Shown here one piece after another: positions 18,120 to 27,410 of a stretch of 62,666 nt of DNA. Position 1 is the stretch's first letter. Every line of letters starts with the position of its first letter. The notes under the pieces are model-generated. The model ran no database searches and was not told the DNA's origin. It saw nothing but the letters and a program-made list of their open reading frames with translations. The DNA comes from Promethearchaeota archaeon. Its GTDB lineage: Archaea > Asgardarchaeota > Lokiarchaeia > Sigyniarchaeales > SOKP01. Both the position numbers and the translations under genes were made by a program. Location: contig JAUVXW010000027.1 in NCBI GenBank assembly GCA_030603385.1, forward strand, positions 1 to 62,666, in the 5' to 3' direction.

Positions 18120-19280
18120 ATGACAGAATATGAAACATTTATGGTTTATGAACTGGATGATTCCGGAGATAAGAATAAAATAAGTATGGCAGAAGAAGAA
18201 CTTCAATCCAATCTGCATCCAGAACAAGTACTTGTAATAGTACGTGAAGATTTAAGAAGAATTTTCATTTGGAAGGGACCAAAATCCCCAGTTCGAAAGA
18301 GATTTATTAGTTCTAGAGTGGCTCAAGAACTCCAAGAAGAGTTAAGGAAGGATGCGAGTTATCACAGATGTAAAATCGTTTCCGTGGATGCCGGTGATGA
18401 ACCTATTGAATTTTTAAATGCGTTTCAATTAGAATCCATGGAAGTGACTGAACGATTGGCTGATATGCGATATATCCGGAACATAGAAAGGGAAAAAATG
18501 AATGAAGCAGTTATTACAGATGTTGCTCCAAAGGTGACTGAAACAAAAGGAGAAGAATATTTCTCTCCTGCTTTACAAGATACTACCAGCAATGTAGTTA
18601 CATCTTCCTTTACATCCAGTGTCTCTAAATCTACAAGTCTTCCTAAACCAAGACCTAGAACTCAATACCCGACGCAACCTATGACTAAAACCCCAGCTGG
18701 CCTATCAAAAGAGGACCAGGAAAAAATTAAAGATAGAATTCTAAAAAACGATATTACTGATAGTTATAAAAGACTAAATCTAATTTTAGGTCATACCCTA
18801 TTAGCCGCAGTTTCAAAAACAGCTAAAGTCTTCGGAGAAGAAGTTGTAGAAACTACGTGGGAACCTGTTAAAAAAGTTCCAAAAGATATCATTGAATTAG
18901 ATAATCATGTATTAAGGATATATTTTAATGAAACAAAAGGCATTGTAGAAGCTGTAGAAATATTAGAAAAAGAAGAAAAACCTAAGAGTGCTCCAAAAAA
19001 GATGACCACTGCAAAATCCACAGCAAAGTCATCCTCTTTAACTCCAATGCCAACCAAACCAACTTCAATGGATACACCCTCAATAAAGACTGCTTCTAAA
19101 AAAAAAACGGATTTTAATTCTATGACTGTCAAAGATCTTAAAAGTTACGCCGAAGAAAAAAAAATAGACTTACCTACTAATGCAAGAAAAGCCGAAATAA
19201 TAGAAATTTTAGAGAAATCTAAAGAGAATATACCAAGTGGTCGAAGACAATTACCAAAAATTCCTAGTAAGGACGATTAA
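18120..19280 (+). CDS. Gelsolin-like domain protein with C-terminal SAP/Rho-N-like motif
   Basis: 386 residues. Residues about 35-100 fit a gelsolin/ADF-H repeat: 'QVLVIVREDLRRIFIWKG' (strand plus W-K/G turn), a helix 'RFISSRVAQELQEEL', and 'IVSVDAGDEPIEFLNAF', matching the gelsolin E-G-x-EP-x-F end. A Ser/Thr/Pro linker follows (about 145-200), then a second compact region (200-290: 'ITDSYKRLNLILGHTLLAAVSK ...'). After a Lys/Ser/Pro linker comes 'MTVKDLKSYAEEKKIDLP' and 'KAEIIEILEKS' (about 332-366), a SAP/Rho-N-like helix-extended-helix. Asgard gelsolins regulate actin; a nucleic-acid-binding SAP tail would be unusual. Monocistronic. Confidence 0.68.
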   Translation: MTEYETFMVYELDDSGDKNKISMAEEELQSNLHPEQVLVIVREDLRRIFIWKGPKSPVRKRFISSRVAQELQEELRKDASYHRCKIVSVDAGDEPIEFLNAFQLESMEVTERLADMRYIRNIEREKMNEAVITDVAPKVTETKGEEYFSPALQDTTSNVVTSSFTSSVSKSTSLPKPRPRTQYPTQPMTKTPAGLSKEDQEKIKDRILKNDITDSYKRLNLILGHTLLAAVSKTAKVFGEEVVETTWEPVKKVPKDIIELDNHVLRIYFNETKGIVEAVEILEKEEKPKSAPKKMTTAKSTAKSSSLTPMPTKPTSMDTPSIKTASKKKTDFNSMTVKDLKSYAEEKKIDLPTNARKAEIIEILEKSKENIPSGRRQLPKIPSKDD

Positions 19281-19356
19281 AATCTTATCCGAATAAAAAT
19301 CCTTCTATATATTAAAATTAAAAGATAGGAAAAAATATTATACTTTTTAAAACCTA

Positions 19357-19716
19357 TCAAGTATTACTTTCTGGATCGTTTAATAAAACAAATGTGAGAA
19401 CACCTAAAACTTTAATTTCTCCAAAATCTCCTAAAGTATCAATAGCTTCTTTTCTGACTTCAGCGTCGGGATCAGTAACAGTTGTTATTGCTAATTGTTT
19501 TGAGATTTCATCAGAATTACCAATAGGTTCAATTGCACTGAGATCAACTCCGCAATACTTACAGAAATTATGTGAAATTTTTATTGCTTTTCCGCATGCG
19601 GGACAAACTCTTTGTGTATTAAAATCAATAAAGGCTCTCCTATTTATAGATGGTGATTCCTTTATCTTATAAGGATTTAAATTAGGATCAGGTCTGAAAT
19701 TCTTATCTCTTCTCAT
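19357..19716 (-). CDS. Zinc ribbon plus HEAT-repeat protein (short)
   Basis: 119 residues. The middle has a zinc ribbon ('CPACG', residues about 38-41, and 'CKYCG', about 53-56), followed by one and a half HEAT-type repeats ('DPDAEVRKEAIDTLGDFG', 'VLTFVLLNDPESNT'). HEAT proteins usually carry many repeats; this one ends inside the second, so it may be truncated, or a minimal adaptor. The stop is genuine in the sequence. Confidence 0.62.
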   Translation of the reverse strand: MRRDKNFRPDPNLNPYKIKESPSINRRAFIDFNTQRVCPACGKAIKISHNFCKYCGVDLSAIEPIGNSDEISKQLAITTVTDPDAEVRKEAIDTLGDFGEIKVLGVLTFVLLNDPESNT

Positions 19717-19815
19717 AATATTCCTGTGAAGAAATTCTTCTTTAGTATCAATAATGTAATTTATATTTTTAATTTTAATTTAAAAAAAAGAAGAAAAAAA
19801 GATTGAAAACTTTTA

Positions 19816-20877
19816 TTATGCTAAAGTGATTTCTTTAGATAGATATACATCTTGAACTGCGTTGAGTATTTTAATTCCTTCTGGTGTAGGTTTTTTAAAT
19901 GCCTTACGACCAAGGATCAATCCCATACCTCCAGAGCGTTTATTAATAACTGCAGCAGTTATAGCATCTACTAGATCATTATCACCAGAAGCGCCTCCGG
20001 AATTAATTAGACCAATGCGTCCCATATAACAGTTGGCGACTTGGAATCTATTCCATTCTAATGGGTTGTCCACAGCTAATTTTTCATAAACGAGTTTATC
20101 AGTTTTTCCAAAATTTAAATCAAGAAAACCTCTATTAGTAGTAGATAACTTTTGTTTAATGATATCCGCTTCAATAGTTACTCCGAGATAATTTGCTTGG
20201 CTTTCTAAATCGTTTGCAGTATGATAATCCTTTCCATCCTTAATGAATTCATCAGTATTTCTCAAGTAAGTCCATAATATGGAAACTAAACCTAATTCAT
20301 GAGCATATTTAAAAGCTTCACTAATTTCCTGAATTTGACGCCTACAATTAGGAGACCCGAAATATATTGTAGCACCTATTCCAGCAGCACCCATATCCCA
20401 TCCTTGGTCAACATTAGCAAAGAGAGTTTGATCAGATAAATTAGGTTTAGTAAGAAGTTCATTATGATTAATTTTTACTATAAACGGAATCTTACGAGCA
20501 TATCGTCTTGAAACTGATCCTAATACTCCGAGAGTAGAGGCAACAGCATTGCATCCTCCCTCTATTGCTAGTTTAATGATATTTTCAGGATCAAAATATG
20601 ATGGATTGATCGCGAAACTTGCTGAAGCAGTGTGTTCAATGCCTTGATCCACGGGTAAGATTGAAAGATATCCTGTTCCAGCTAATCTACCTCTCTGATT
20701 AAAGAGTCTCCCCATATTATTCAATACTAAATTATTTCTATCTGTATGTTCAAAAACTCTATCAATATAATCAGGACCAGGAGCATGAATCATTTCCTTT
20801 GGAATACCTACACATGTGTGATTCAAAAGCTCATCTGCTTTAGAGCCCAAGAGATTTTTAATTTCATTATAATCCAT
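19816..20877 (-). CDS. fbaB: Class I fructose-bisphosphate aldolase, FbaB/DhnA type
   Basis: 353 residues, closely similar along the full length to E. coli FbaB as I recall it: '[17 protein letters not shown]', '[19 protein letters not shown]', 'GATIYFGS', 'ADIIKQKLS' with the Schiff-base lysine region, '[18 protein letters not shown]' and '[18 protein letters not shown]'. It cleaves fructose-1,6-bisphosphate to dihydroxyacetone phosphate and glyceraldehyde-3-phosphate, or runs the reverse in gluconeogenesis. The near-bacterial sequence over 350 residues suggests transfer from bacteria or a shared long form, distinct from the 260-280-residue archaeal aldolases. Monocistronic. Confidence 0.92.
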   Translation of the reverse strand: MDYNEIKNLLGSKADELLNHTCVGIPKEMIHAPGPDYIDRVFEHTDRNNLVLNNMGRLFNQRGRLAGTGYLSILPVDQGIEHTASASFAINPSYFDPENIIKLAIEGGCNAVASTLGVLGSVSRRYARKIPFIVKINHNELLTKPNLSDQTLFANVDQGWDMGAAGIGATIYFGSPNCRRQIQEISEAFKYAHELGLVSILWTYLRNTDEFIKDGKDYHTANDLESQANYLGVTIEADIIKQKLSTTNRGFLDLNFGKTDKLVYEKLAVDNPLEWNRFQVANCYMGRIGLINSGGASGDNDLVDAITAAVINKRSGGMGLILGRKAFKKPTPEGIKILNAVQDVYLSKEITLA

Positions 20878-21035
20878 TTTATAATCTCATCTAAATAATT
20901 ATTACTAAATTAAAATTAATGAAAAAATAAGAGTCCAAACATATAATATTTTTGCTTATAGTTCTTTGTTTTTTTTTGTACTATAAACGAAATTTAGTTT
21001 GTTATATTGATTTTTAACTATTCAAGATAAAATCA

Positions 21036-21395
21036 TTACTTCTGATTATTATTTCCCTTGAAAAATTCTTTTAAAAGCTCAGAAAGGAGAATATAATTAC
21101 TGGAATTTACACTAGAACTGCTACTTTCTAATTTCAAAGAAATTTTTCTTGTTTCTTTTCCTGAAGATTCTAATTTTATTAATAGCTTTTTTTTTTCATT
21201 CTTAAATTTGCCTGCATATGAAGAATTATTATTCCATAAGTTATCGATTTTATTTGCAACTTTCTCCTTGCTTGTAAATGGTTCAATTTTAGCTCCATTC
21301 AAAATTTTAGGTTTTTCCATATTTACCCAACTTTTCAGAAATTTCTTGTTGCTCAAATTCCTATAAAACCTTATTAATTTATCTTTAAAAACCAC
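21036..21395 (-). CDS. Hypothetical protein, basic and Ser/Lys rich
   Basis: 119 residues with no family I recognise. The composition is Lys, Asn and Ser rich; 'KKLLIKLESSGKETRKISLKLESS' is a weak internal repeat. It is divergent from the ArsR-like regulator gene with only 48 bp between the starts, so the two probably share a control region. Confidence 0.5.
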   Translation of the reverse strand: MVFKDKLIRFYRNLSNKKFLKSWVNMEKPKILNGAKIEPFTSKEKVANKIDNLWNNNSSYAGKFKNEKKKLLIKLESSGKETRKISLKLESSSSSVNSSNYILLSELLKEFFKGNNNQK

Positions 21396-21443
21396 AAGTA
21401 TCTTTGAGGCAAAACTTAATTGTTATGAGTCTTTGTCAAAGAT

Positions 21444-21776
21444 ATGCCTGATGAATTTGATTTTAAAAACTATGAATCAATGGAAGAGTATGGTAAAACA
21501 GTAGAAGGGACAAAGTACTTACACTCTTTATATCTTAAAGCAGTAAATCACCCTACTCGACGCGAAATTCTAAATATAGTTAATAAGGCTAAAAAAATTT
21601 CTAAAAAAGAATTGTTAAAAGCTCTTTTAGATAAAAACTTAATAAATGATGAATCTTCGCTTAATTACAATATGGACTACCTAGTTAAAGCTTTTTGTGT
21701 TAAAGAAATCGAAGAAGACAATATTATTTATTTTGAAATCACTCAAAGTGGACAAGTAGTAGAGTACTTAGGATAA
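21444..21776 (+). CDS. ArsR-like winged-helix protein
   Basis: 110 residues. 'LKAVNHPTRREILNIVNKAKKISKKELLKALL' is the start of an ArsR-type winged helix (N-H-P-x-R-x-x-I-L), followed by a recognition-helix region and a wing ('EDNIIYFEITQSGQVVEYLG'). No cysteine metal site is present, so it is not a classical metal sensor. It probably regulates itself or the divergent neighbour. Confidence 0.68.
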   Translation: MPDEFDFKNYESMEEYGKTVEGTKYLHSLYLKAVNHPTRREILNIVNKAKKISKKELLKALLDKNLINDESSLNYNMDYLVKAFCVKEIEEDNIIYFEITQSGQVVEYLG

Positions 21777-21790
21777 GACTTTTTTTTCTA

Positions 21791-22237
21791 CTATTTTTGC
21801 ATCATTTTTTGATAACAATCGCAGCAAGGTATTCCAAAATTAAGGTTATAACTTTTAAATTTCTTATTCTTAACATTTATGAATTTTATTAATGTTTCTA
21901 TAAGACTCTTTTTACTTTTATCAAAAAATAATTGTTTCAAGTTAAAATAATGATTAAATCCTCCGCAAAGGGGACAGAGAGAATAAAACTTGATAAATTT
22001 CTGAAATTTTTGTTTTTCTCCCTCTGATAAAGCTTCTAATTTAAAATCTGGATTACTTTCGATTATTGTTTTTAAATTATCTAATTCATTTAGCATTGCA
22101 TCTCTTAGAAAATTAGTATTATAATTATTTTCGCTAACAGTTTCATTTGATAAAATGTCTTGAGAAGTAAATTTATCAAAATATTCTATAGCTTCATTAA
22201 AAAATAATAAATTCTTGTTTTTACTCTTCTTATTCAT
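21791..22237 (-). CDS. Hypothetical zinc-binding protein
   Basis: 148 residues, acidic and helical in the first half. Two cysteine pairs, 'CPLCGGFNHYFNLKQL' and a C-terminal 'CCDC' (G-I-P-C-C-D-C-Y), would bind one zinc ion. Not assignable to a named family. It is convergent with the ArsR-like gene (14 bp between stops) and 81 bp downstream of the DUF711 gene. Confidence 0.6.
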   Translation of the reverse strand: MNKKSKNKNLLFFNEAIEYFDKFTSQDILSNETVSENNYNTNFLRDAMLNELDNLKTIIESNPDFKLEALSEGEKQKFQKFIKFYSLCPLCGGFNHYFNLKQLFFDKSKKSLIETLIKFINVKNKKFKSYNLNFGIPCCDCYQKMMQK

Positions 22238-22318
22238 TTGTTACAACACTAACATAGGTCAAATTTTTTTTTGTTTCTCTTCAAATAAGAAGTATTCATA
22301 TCATCCAAAAAAATTTTA

Positions 22319-23605
22319 TTATAGAAATTTGAAAAATTTTTCATTTTTACTAAATAGGTCATTCTTATTTTCACCGGTTAATCTTCTAAAGTCAATAATC
22401 CTTGAAGGAGCAAAATATTCAAAATCAAATTCAACTTTATCACCCACACTTCTTCCAGGTATTGGCATTAAACGAGCTGTCAATGGCTTATTCAGTCTAA
22501 CTGAAATAGTGCATAGATCTAATAGAATATAAAATAATTCTTGTTCGGTAATATCCCCTGGCAATGGGACAACATCTAAACCTGCACCACACATAGTAGT
22601 ATATAATAGAAGTGAATCCAAGTTAAATTTATTTTCAGACAATCTTTTTGATAAAATATAGTCTTCTAAAATAGGTTGAAAAAAGCCTGAAAACCCAATA
22701 ACTTTCTCTTTATCAACCGGTATTGAATTTTTTATTAATGCAACTCCGGTTAGAGTTCCAATAGCTCCGAAATATTCAATTCCCAACTTTTCTATTGCAG
22801 TCCCAATACTTTTATTCGCCTCTGGAAAAGGTGCAGGAGAAAGATCAACTCCCTTAAACTCAATATCAAATTTTCGTCCAAATTTCTCCCCAATTTTTGT
22901 AATGTCATCATAAATTTGATTAAATTTTGATAATAAATTAAATTGCACCTCTTTTAAACTATTTGACTTTTCAATTGCATCAATTACTTCGTCTGCCATT
23001 TCCAACGCAAGAGAAAAAGCTGGTTTATCTGAAAAATGATATGCCGCTGGAAAAAATGGGAAATTAGGTCCTACATTGGCAGATACACAAAAATTTAGAT
23101 TTTTAAATGGGTCTGGTTCAGATAATTGCTTTATTATTTTAGCACCAGATTTTATAGCCGATATATTTAATCCATCTCGTGTGGATGCTACTGGTAAAGA
23201 AGTAAAGAAATTATCCGTATTTTTAATAAAAGTTGGCACTTCATTTAATAAAAGTCTTTCAAAGATTCCTAGCTCCGGAAGTTGGTGCGTAAGCATCATA
23301 CAACACGCAAAATAGTCAAATCCATAGTCTTTAAACATATCTTGTAAAAATTTTAATTGGTTTTTTATATCAACTAAAGTCTCTTTTAAATTTTTTTCAT
23401 AAAACAATTTATTATCATAGCTAAACATTGGTTGTGAGCAAAATCGCTTAGTTTGAACTTGTATTCCGATTTCCTCGAAAGCATTAATTAGCTCATTGTT
23501 TAAGTTCGAAAAATTGTGAAGGTTTTCTTGCATGAAGGTTAAGATCGTCTCATTTCGGTATAGGAAAGGAATTATCTGACCATTTGTGATTGCTCTTATT
23601 CGCAT
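22319..23605 (-). CDS. DUF711-family protein
   Basis: 428 residues. The diagnostic C-terminal block 'MCGAGLDVVPLPGD' followed by 'SVRLNKPLTARLMPIPG' fits the DUF711 family, which resembles pyruvate-formate-lyase-like barrels and has no proven activity. Other family marks are 'VGPNFPFFPAAYH' and 'GVDLSPAPFPEANKSIG'. It lies 127 bp downstream of the HdrA gene on the same strand. Confidence 0.82.
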   Translation of the reverse strand: MRIRAITNGQIIPFLYRNETILTFMQENLHNFSNLNNELINAFEEIGIQVQTKRFCSQPMFSYDNKLFYEKNLKETLVDIKNQLKFLQDMFKDYGFDYFACCMMLTHQLPELGIFERLLLNEVPTFIKNTDNFFTSLPVASTRDGLNISAIKSGAKIIKQLSEPDPFKNLNFCVSANVGPNFPFFPAAYHFSDKPAFSLALEMADEVIDAIEKSNSLKEVQFNLLSKFNQIYDDITKIGEKFGRKFDIEFKGVDLSPAPFPEANKSIGTAIEKLGIEYFGAIGTLTGVALIKNSIPVDKEKVIGFSGFFQPILEDYILSKRLSENKFNLDSLLLYTTMCGAGLDVVPLPGDITEQELFYILLDLCTISVRLNKPLTARLMPIPGRSVGDKVEFDFEYFAPSRIIDFRRLTGENKNDLFSKNEKFFKFL

Positions 23606-23732
23606 TTTTAATTTGTGTTTCTAAAATATATTCTCTTAATAAGAATTATAAGAGAAATATCAATAAAAAATTAATATTTCTAATCATTGAAATTTTATTT
23701 AAATTCATTTATATCTTTAATTGAAATATCGA

Positions 23733-26141
23733 TTAAATTTCATCTAATTTTGCTTTTCCTTTTCTTTGCTTTTTAGATGATAAAGGTTTTGTATATTCAT
23801 TTGGTTTAATGGGGCCAATTTTATCCAATTGTTCCTTAAATTCTTTAACTGCTTTAGCATATTTTTCTCCTTCACCAGCAGCTATACTTACAATTTTCAC
23901 ACGTTTCTCATTTATTCCTGTCTCAATTAACACTTCTCTAATACTTTCATATCGAGATTTTGCTTTAATGAATCCTTCTTGATAGTGACAATCTTGTGGA
24001 TAACAACCTGCAATTAAAACTCCATCTGCACCATAGAAGAAGCTTTCAAATACTAAAGATGGATTAAGCATTGCGGTACACATAACATGTATTGTTCTTA
24101 TATTTGTGGGATAGGTTAATTTACTTGTTCCAGCAAGATCGGCTCCGGTATAGGAACACCAGTTACATAAAAATGCGATGATTAACGGGGATTCACTTTT
24201 CTGTTTTAAAATAGATTGAATTTGAGCTGATATCTGCATTTTTGTAAACCCTGGAATATATAAAGCATCAGAATGGCACATTGCAGCACATGCACCACAT
24301 CCAGTACAGTTTGCTTGAGTGATTTTTAATTGATTACCTTCGATTTTTAATGCATTAAACATGCAGATATTTTCACACAATCTACATAAGTCACATTCTT
24401 CTGGATTGAAATAAACTACATGGGGATCTAATTCAACTTTTCCCATAGATATTAGAGAAATTACCTTCGCGGCTGAACTTTCTGCTTGAGCAATACTAGT
24501 CGGTATATCCTTTGGTCCTTGTATTGCACCAGCTAAAAAAATGCCATTAACCGAAGTTTCTGAAGGTCTAACCTTTAAATGTTTTTCTAATAAAAAGCCA
24601 TTCGTATCTTGAGATATGTTCAAAATTTTACTTAATTTATTCGTATTATTTGCAGGTTCAATACCTACTGCCAAAACAACTAAATTTGTTTTATTTTCAA
24701 ATAATTTATCTTCAATTACATCCTCACCACGAACAATTAATTCATCTGACGTATCACTTTTTAACACTGCGGAGATATTACTTTTTATGAATCTGATTCC
24801 AAAAGTTTCACGAGCTCTATTATAAAATTCTTCACAATTTTTACCCGTTGCTCTAATGTCATTATAGTATACATTTATTTCTGTTTCAGGATGTTCTTTT
24901 TTAATTAACACAGCTTGTTTTATTGCCACATTACAACACACTTGACTACAATATTCATGATGAATTTGTTTATTACGAGATCCAACACATAAAATAAATG
25001 AAACCTTTTTGGGGGGTTCACCACTTGAAGGAATTATAATCTTTCCATGAGTAGGTCCATCATTGTTAAGTATTCTTTCCATTTGCAATGTAGTTATGAT
25101 ATCTGGATATTTAAGATAATTGTATTCTCCAAGTAAAGAGGGATCAAAAGTTTTTAATCCTGTTGCAACAATAATTGAGCCGACTTTAATATTAATAATT
25201 TCTGGCTCTTGATTGAAATCTATTGCATCTCTATCACATGCTTGAGCACATACTTTACATCCAATACAATATTCTTCTAAAATGTTCGGAAATAGAGGTA
25301 TTGCTTGAGGATAGGGAACATCTATAGCCTTTCTTGGAAAAAATGTATCTTCTACATCAATTGGACATACATCTCGACAAATGTCAAAACATCCAACACA
25401 ATCTTCTTCTTTTATAAAGCGAGGGTTTTTTTTTATTGTGATCTCAAAATTGCCAATATATCCATCAACATTTTCAACCGTAGAATAAGTAAGAAGCTCA
25501 ATGTTTGGATGATCTTTAACCTCCGTCATTAAGGGGCCAAGTATGCAGATTGAACAATCTAGAGTAGGAAAAGTTTTATCGAAAAGAGCCATATGTCCTC
25601 CTATTGTTGGTTCTTTTTCCACTAAATATATTTTATAGCCCGCATCTGCAATTACTAATGCTGCTTTTATTCCAGCTATACCTCCACCAATGACTAAACT
25701 AGATGGTAGAACATTTGAATATTGAACATCTAAGGGGTTTAAAAGCCTGACTTGCTCTATAGCCATGTTAATTTGATCAATTGCTTTTCTCGTTGCTTTT
25801 TCTGGCTCATCAGCATGAACCCATGAATTTTGTTCTCGGATATTAGCAAAAGATATCAGAAATCGATTAATTCCTGCTTTCTCAATAGTTTTTCGAAATA
25901 ATAAACCATGCAATTTGAATGAACAGGCGGCTATTACAACTCTATCTATTATTTTCTCTTTGATCTCATCAATAATCTTGTTTAACCCTAATTCAGAGCA
26001 TAAATATTGGTCTCTTAACACATACACATCAGAGTATTTGCTAAAATATTCAATTAATTCTTCATTATTAATAGTTCCACTGATATTTTTCCCACAATCG
26101 CATAAAAATAAACCAATTTTCAAATTAACACCACTTATCAA
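23733..26141 (-). CDS. hdrA: Heterodisulfide reductase subunit A (HdrA) fused to MvhD
   Basis: 802 residues. The N-terminal domain is 'IGLFLCDCGKNISGTIN'. The FAD domain has 'VIGGGIAGIKAALVIADAG', and the TrxR-like core carries 'PTLDCSICILGP'. Ferredoxin-type cluster motifs are 'CVGCFDICRDVCP', 'CIGCKVCAQACDRD', 'CDLCRLCENIC' and 'CTGCGACAAMCHSD'. The last 130 residues are MvhD-like: 'FLCNWCSYTGADLAGTSKL', 'HVMCTAMLNPSLV', 'GCYPQDCHY'. HdrA carries the bifurcating FAD; MvhD links it to a hydrogenase or formate dehydrogenase. The fusion means one polypeptide does both. hdrB and hdrC lie 14 kb away. Confidence 0.92.
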   Translation of the reverse strand: MISGVNLKIGLFLCDCGKNISGTINNEELIEYFSKYSDVYVLRDQYLCSELGLNKIIDEIKEKIIDRVVIAACSFKLHGLLFRKTIEKAGINRFLISFANIREQNSWVHADEPEKATRKAIDQINMAIEQVRLLNPLDVQYSNVLPSSLVIGGGIAGIKAALVIADAGYKIYLVEKEPTIGGHMALFDKTFPTLDCSICILGPLMTEVKDHPNIELLTYSTVENVDGYIGNFEITIKKNPRFIKEEDCVGCFDICRDVCPIDVEDTFFPRKAIDVPYPQAIPLFPNILEEYCIGCKVCAQACDRDAIDFNQEPEIINIKVGSIIVATGLKTFDPSLLGEYNYLKYPDIITTLQMERILNNDGPTHGKIIIPSSGEPPKKVSFILCVGSRNKQIHHEYCSQVCCNVAIKQAVLIKKEHPETEINVYYNDIRATGKNCEEFYNRARETFGIRFIKSNISAVLKSDTSDELIVRGEDVIEDKLFENKTNLVVLAVGIEPANNTNKLSKILNISQDTNGFLLEKHLKVRPSETSVNGIFLAGAIQGPKDIPTSIAQAESSAAKVISLISMGKVELDPHVVYFNPEECDLCRLCENICMFNALKIEGNQLKITQANCTGCGACAAMCHSDALYIPGFTKMQISAQIQSILKQKSESPLIIAFLCNWCSYTGADLAGTSKLTYPTNIRTIHVMCTAMLNPSLVFESFFYGADGVLIAGCYPQDCHYQEGFIKAKSRYESIREVLIETGINEKRVKIVSIAAGEGEKYAKAVKEFKEQLDKIGPIKPNEYTKPLSSKKQRKGKAKLDEI

Positions 26142-26311
26142 TATGAAATTTTCGCAATTCTATGTTAATTATAGATTTGAGTTTTTATTAATTATTCCAA
26201 ATTGTTTAAAGAAGTTAATATTATCTCTTCCTAAGTATAAAGGAGCATTTAATTTTTCTTATTAACCATTATTTCTACAAAGGAGTAGAATTATTCATTT
26301 ACTTATTTAAT

Positions 26312-26692
26312 TCATGATATATCTTTATTACCAGAAGTTCTCGAGACTTGCTTAAAAAAAGTAGGAAGCATATCAATAAAGTTATCATCTTCTAAATTTT
26401 TTAAAATGATCTGAGATATTTCGTTTAAAGCCTCTTCGTAGTCATCAGGATCTTCAAGTGAATCTAGTTTTAATACAATGAAATAATCTGTATCCGAACC
26501 AGAATAATATGTTACAATATTTAGGTTTTCTATAGTTAAGCTTGCAATTCCTGCTTGTTTGCTAAATTCATGCATATTCAAAATATGCATTAAAGTACTT
26601 TCCTGTAATTTCATTGATTCTTCGGGATAGTTCGCCTTTATAGCTATCCCGCTCTTATTATTATATTTCATTACTATTAATCCCTCTGGCAT
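26312..26692 (-). CDS. Longin-like domain protein
   Basis: 126 residues of alpha/beta pattern: an initial strand 'GLIVMKYNNKSGIAI', 'YPEESMKLQESTLMHILNMHEF', two middle strands 'SLTIENLNIVTYYSG' and 'YFIVLKLDSLEDPDDYEEAL', and a final helix. This strand order fits the longin/roadblock superfamily used by Asgard archaea as GTPase partners. The initial strand resembles that of the longin-winged-helix protein at 43505-44590. It starts 2 bp after the stop of the CxxCxxCC gene, so the two are one transcription unit. Confidence 0.55.
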   Translation of the reverse strand: MPEGLIVMKYNNKSGIAIKANYPEESMKLQESTLMHILNMHEFSKQAGIASLTIENLNIVTYYSGSDTDYFIVLKLDSLEDPDDYEEALNEISQIILKNLEDDNFIDMLPTFFKQVSRTSGNKDIS

Positions 26693-26694
26693 GA

Positions 26695-27294
26695 TTAAGC
26701 CTCTTTTTGAAGCATTTCTTTTGGTAAAAACGGATATACCTTTAGAATATCAAAATTGTGTTTTTGCATCTCTAAAAAGTAGTTCTTCTCTATTTCATAT
26801 TCATCTTTTGCCCAATTTAATATTTCCTCTCGTGAGTAATATTTACCCTTTAATACTTGTAAACCTTTACACTTTTTTGTGTATCTCTCGAAGTTATTCC
26901 GATTTGAAACCATCATTTGCCAAAATGGGAATGATCTACACTGAAAGGGACGCATTTCATGAACACTACACTTATTATCCTTTAAAAAATGACAATGTTC
27001 ATCTTCTCCCGTGAATCTAAAACCTAATGTTTTAAATCTGTATGTTTTACCTCTTTGAGCATCGGGATCTTTCCAAAAAAAGCTATCATTAATTACTTTC
27101 ACATATTTTTTAGCAAAATTTCTTAAACCTTTCATCCCAGTTATGTTCAAAAATTTAGCTAATCGAAGAATATCATCTTTATAAAGATACACTTCACCCG
27201 CCTCAAATCCTCTACAACAATCACCACACATTTGGCACGAGAATTTAATTCCATTTTCAAGATTTTTTGAGATCTTGATTTCAGTAGAAGTCAA
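26695..27294 (-). CDS. YkgJ-type cysteine cluster (CxxCxxCC) protein
   Basis: 199 residues. 'FSCQMCGDCCRGFEAGEVYL' is the CxxCxxCC signature; 'CHFLKDNKCSVHEMRPFQC' and 'SFPFW' complete the YkgJ pattern of eight conserved cysteines thought to bind zinc or an iron-sulfur cluster. The function is unknown. Coupled to the downstream longin-like gene. A second family member is at 50994-51449. Confidence 0.82.
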   Translation of the reverse strand: MTSTEIKISKNLENGIKFSCQMCGDCCRGFEAGEVYLYKDDILRLAKFLNITGMKGLRNFAKKYVKVINDSFFWKDPDAQRGKTYRFKTLGFRFTGEDEHCHFLKDNKCSVHEMRPFQCRSFPFWQMMVSNRNNFERYTKKCKGLQVLKGKYYSREEILNWAKDEYEIEKNYFLEMQKHNFDILKVYPFLPKEMLQKEA

Positions 27295-27410
27295 GTTTAT
27301 TGCTAATTATTAAGAATATAAATTAATAAATTATATTGAAGAATTTAATTAATATTTAAATATTAATTCATTGATTATATTAGGTAATCAAGAGAGAGGA
27401 GCTTTAATTT

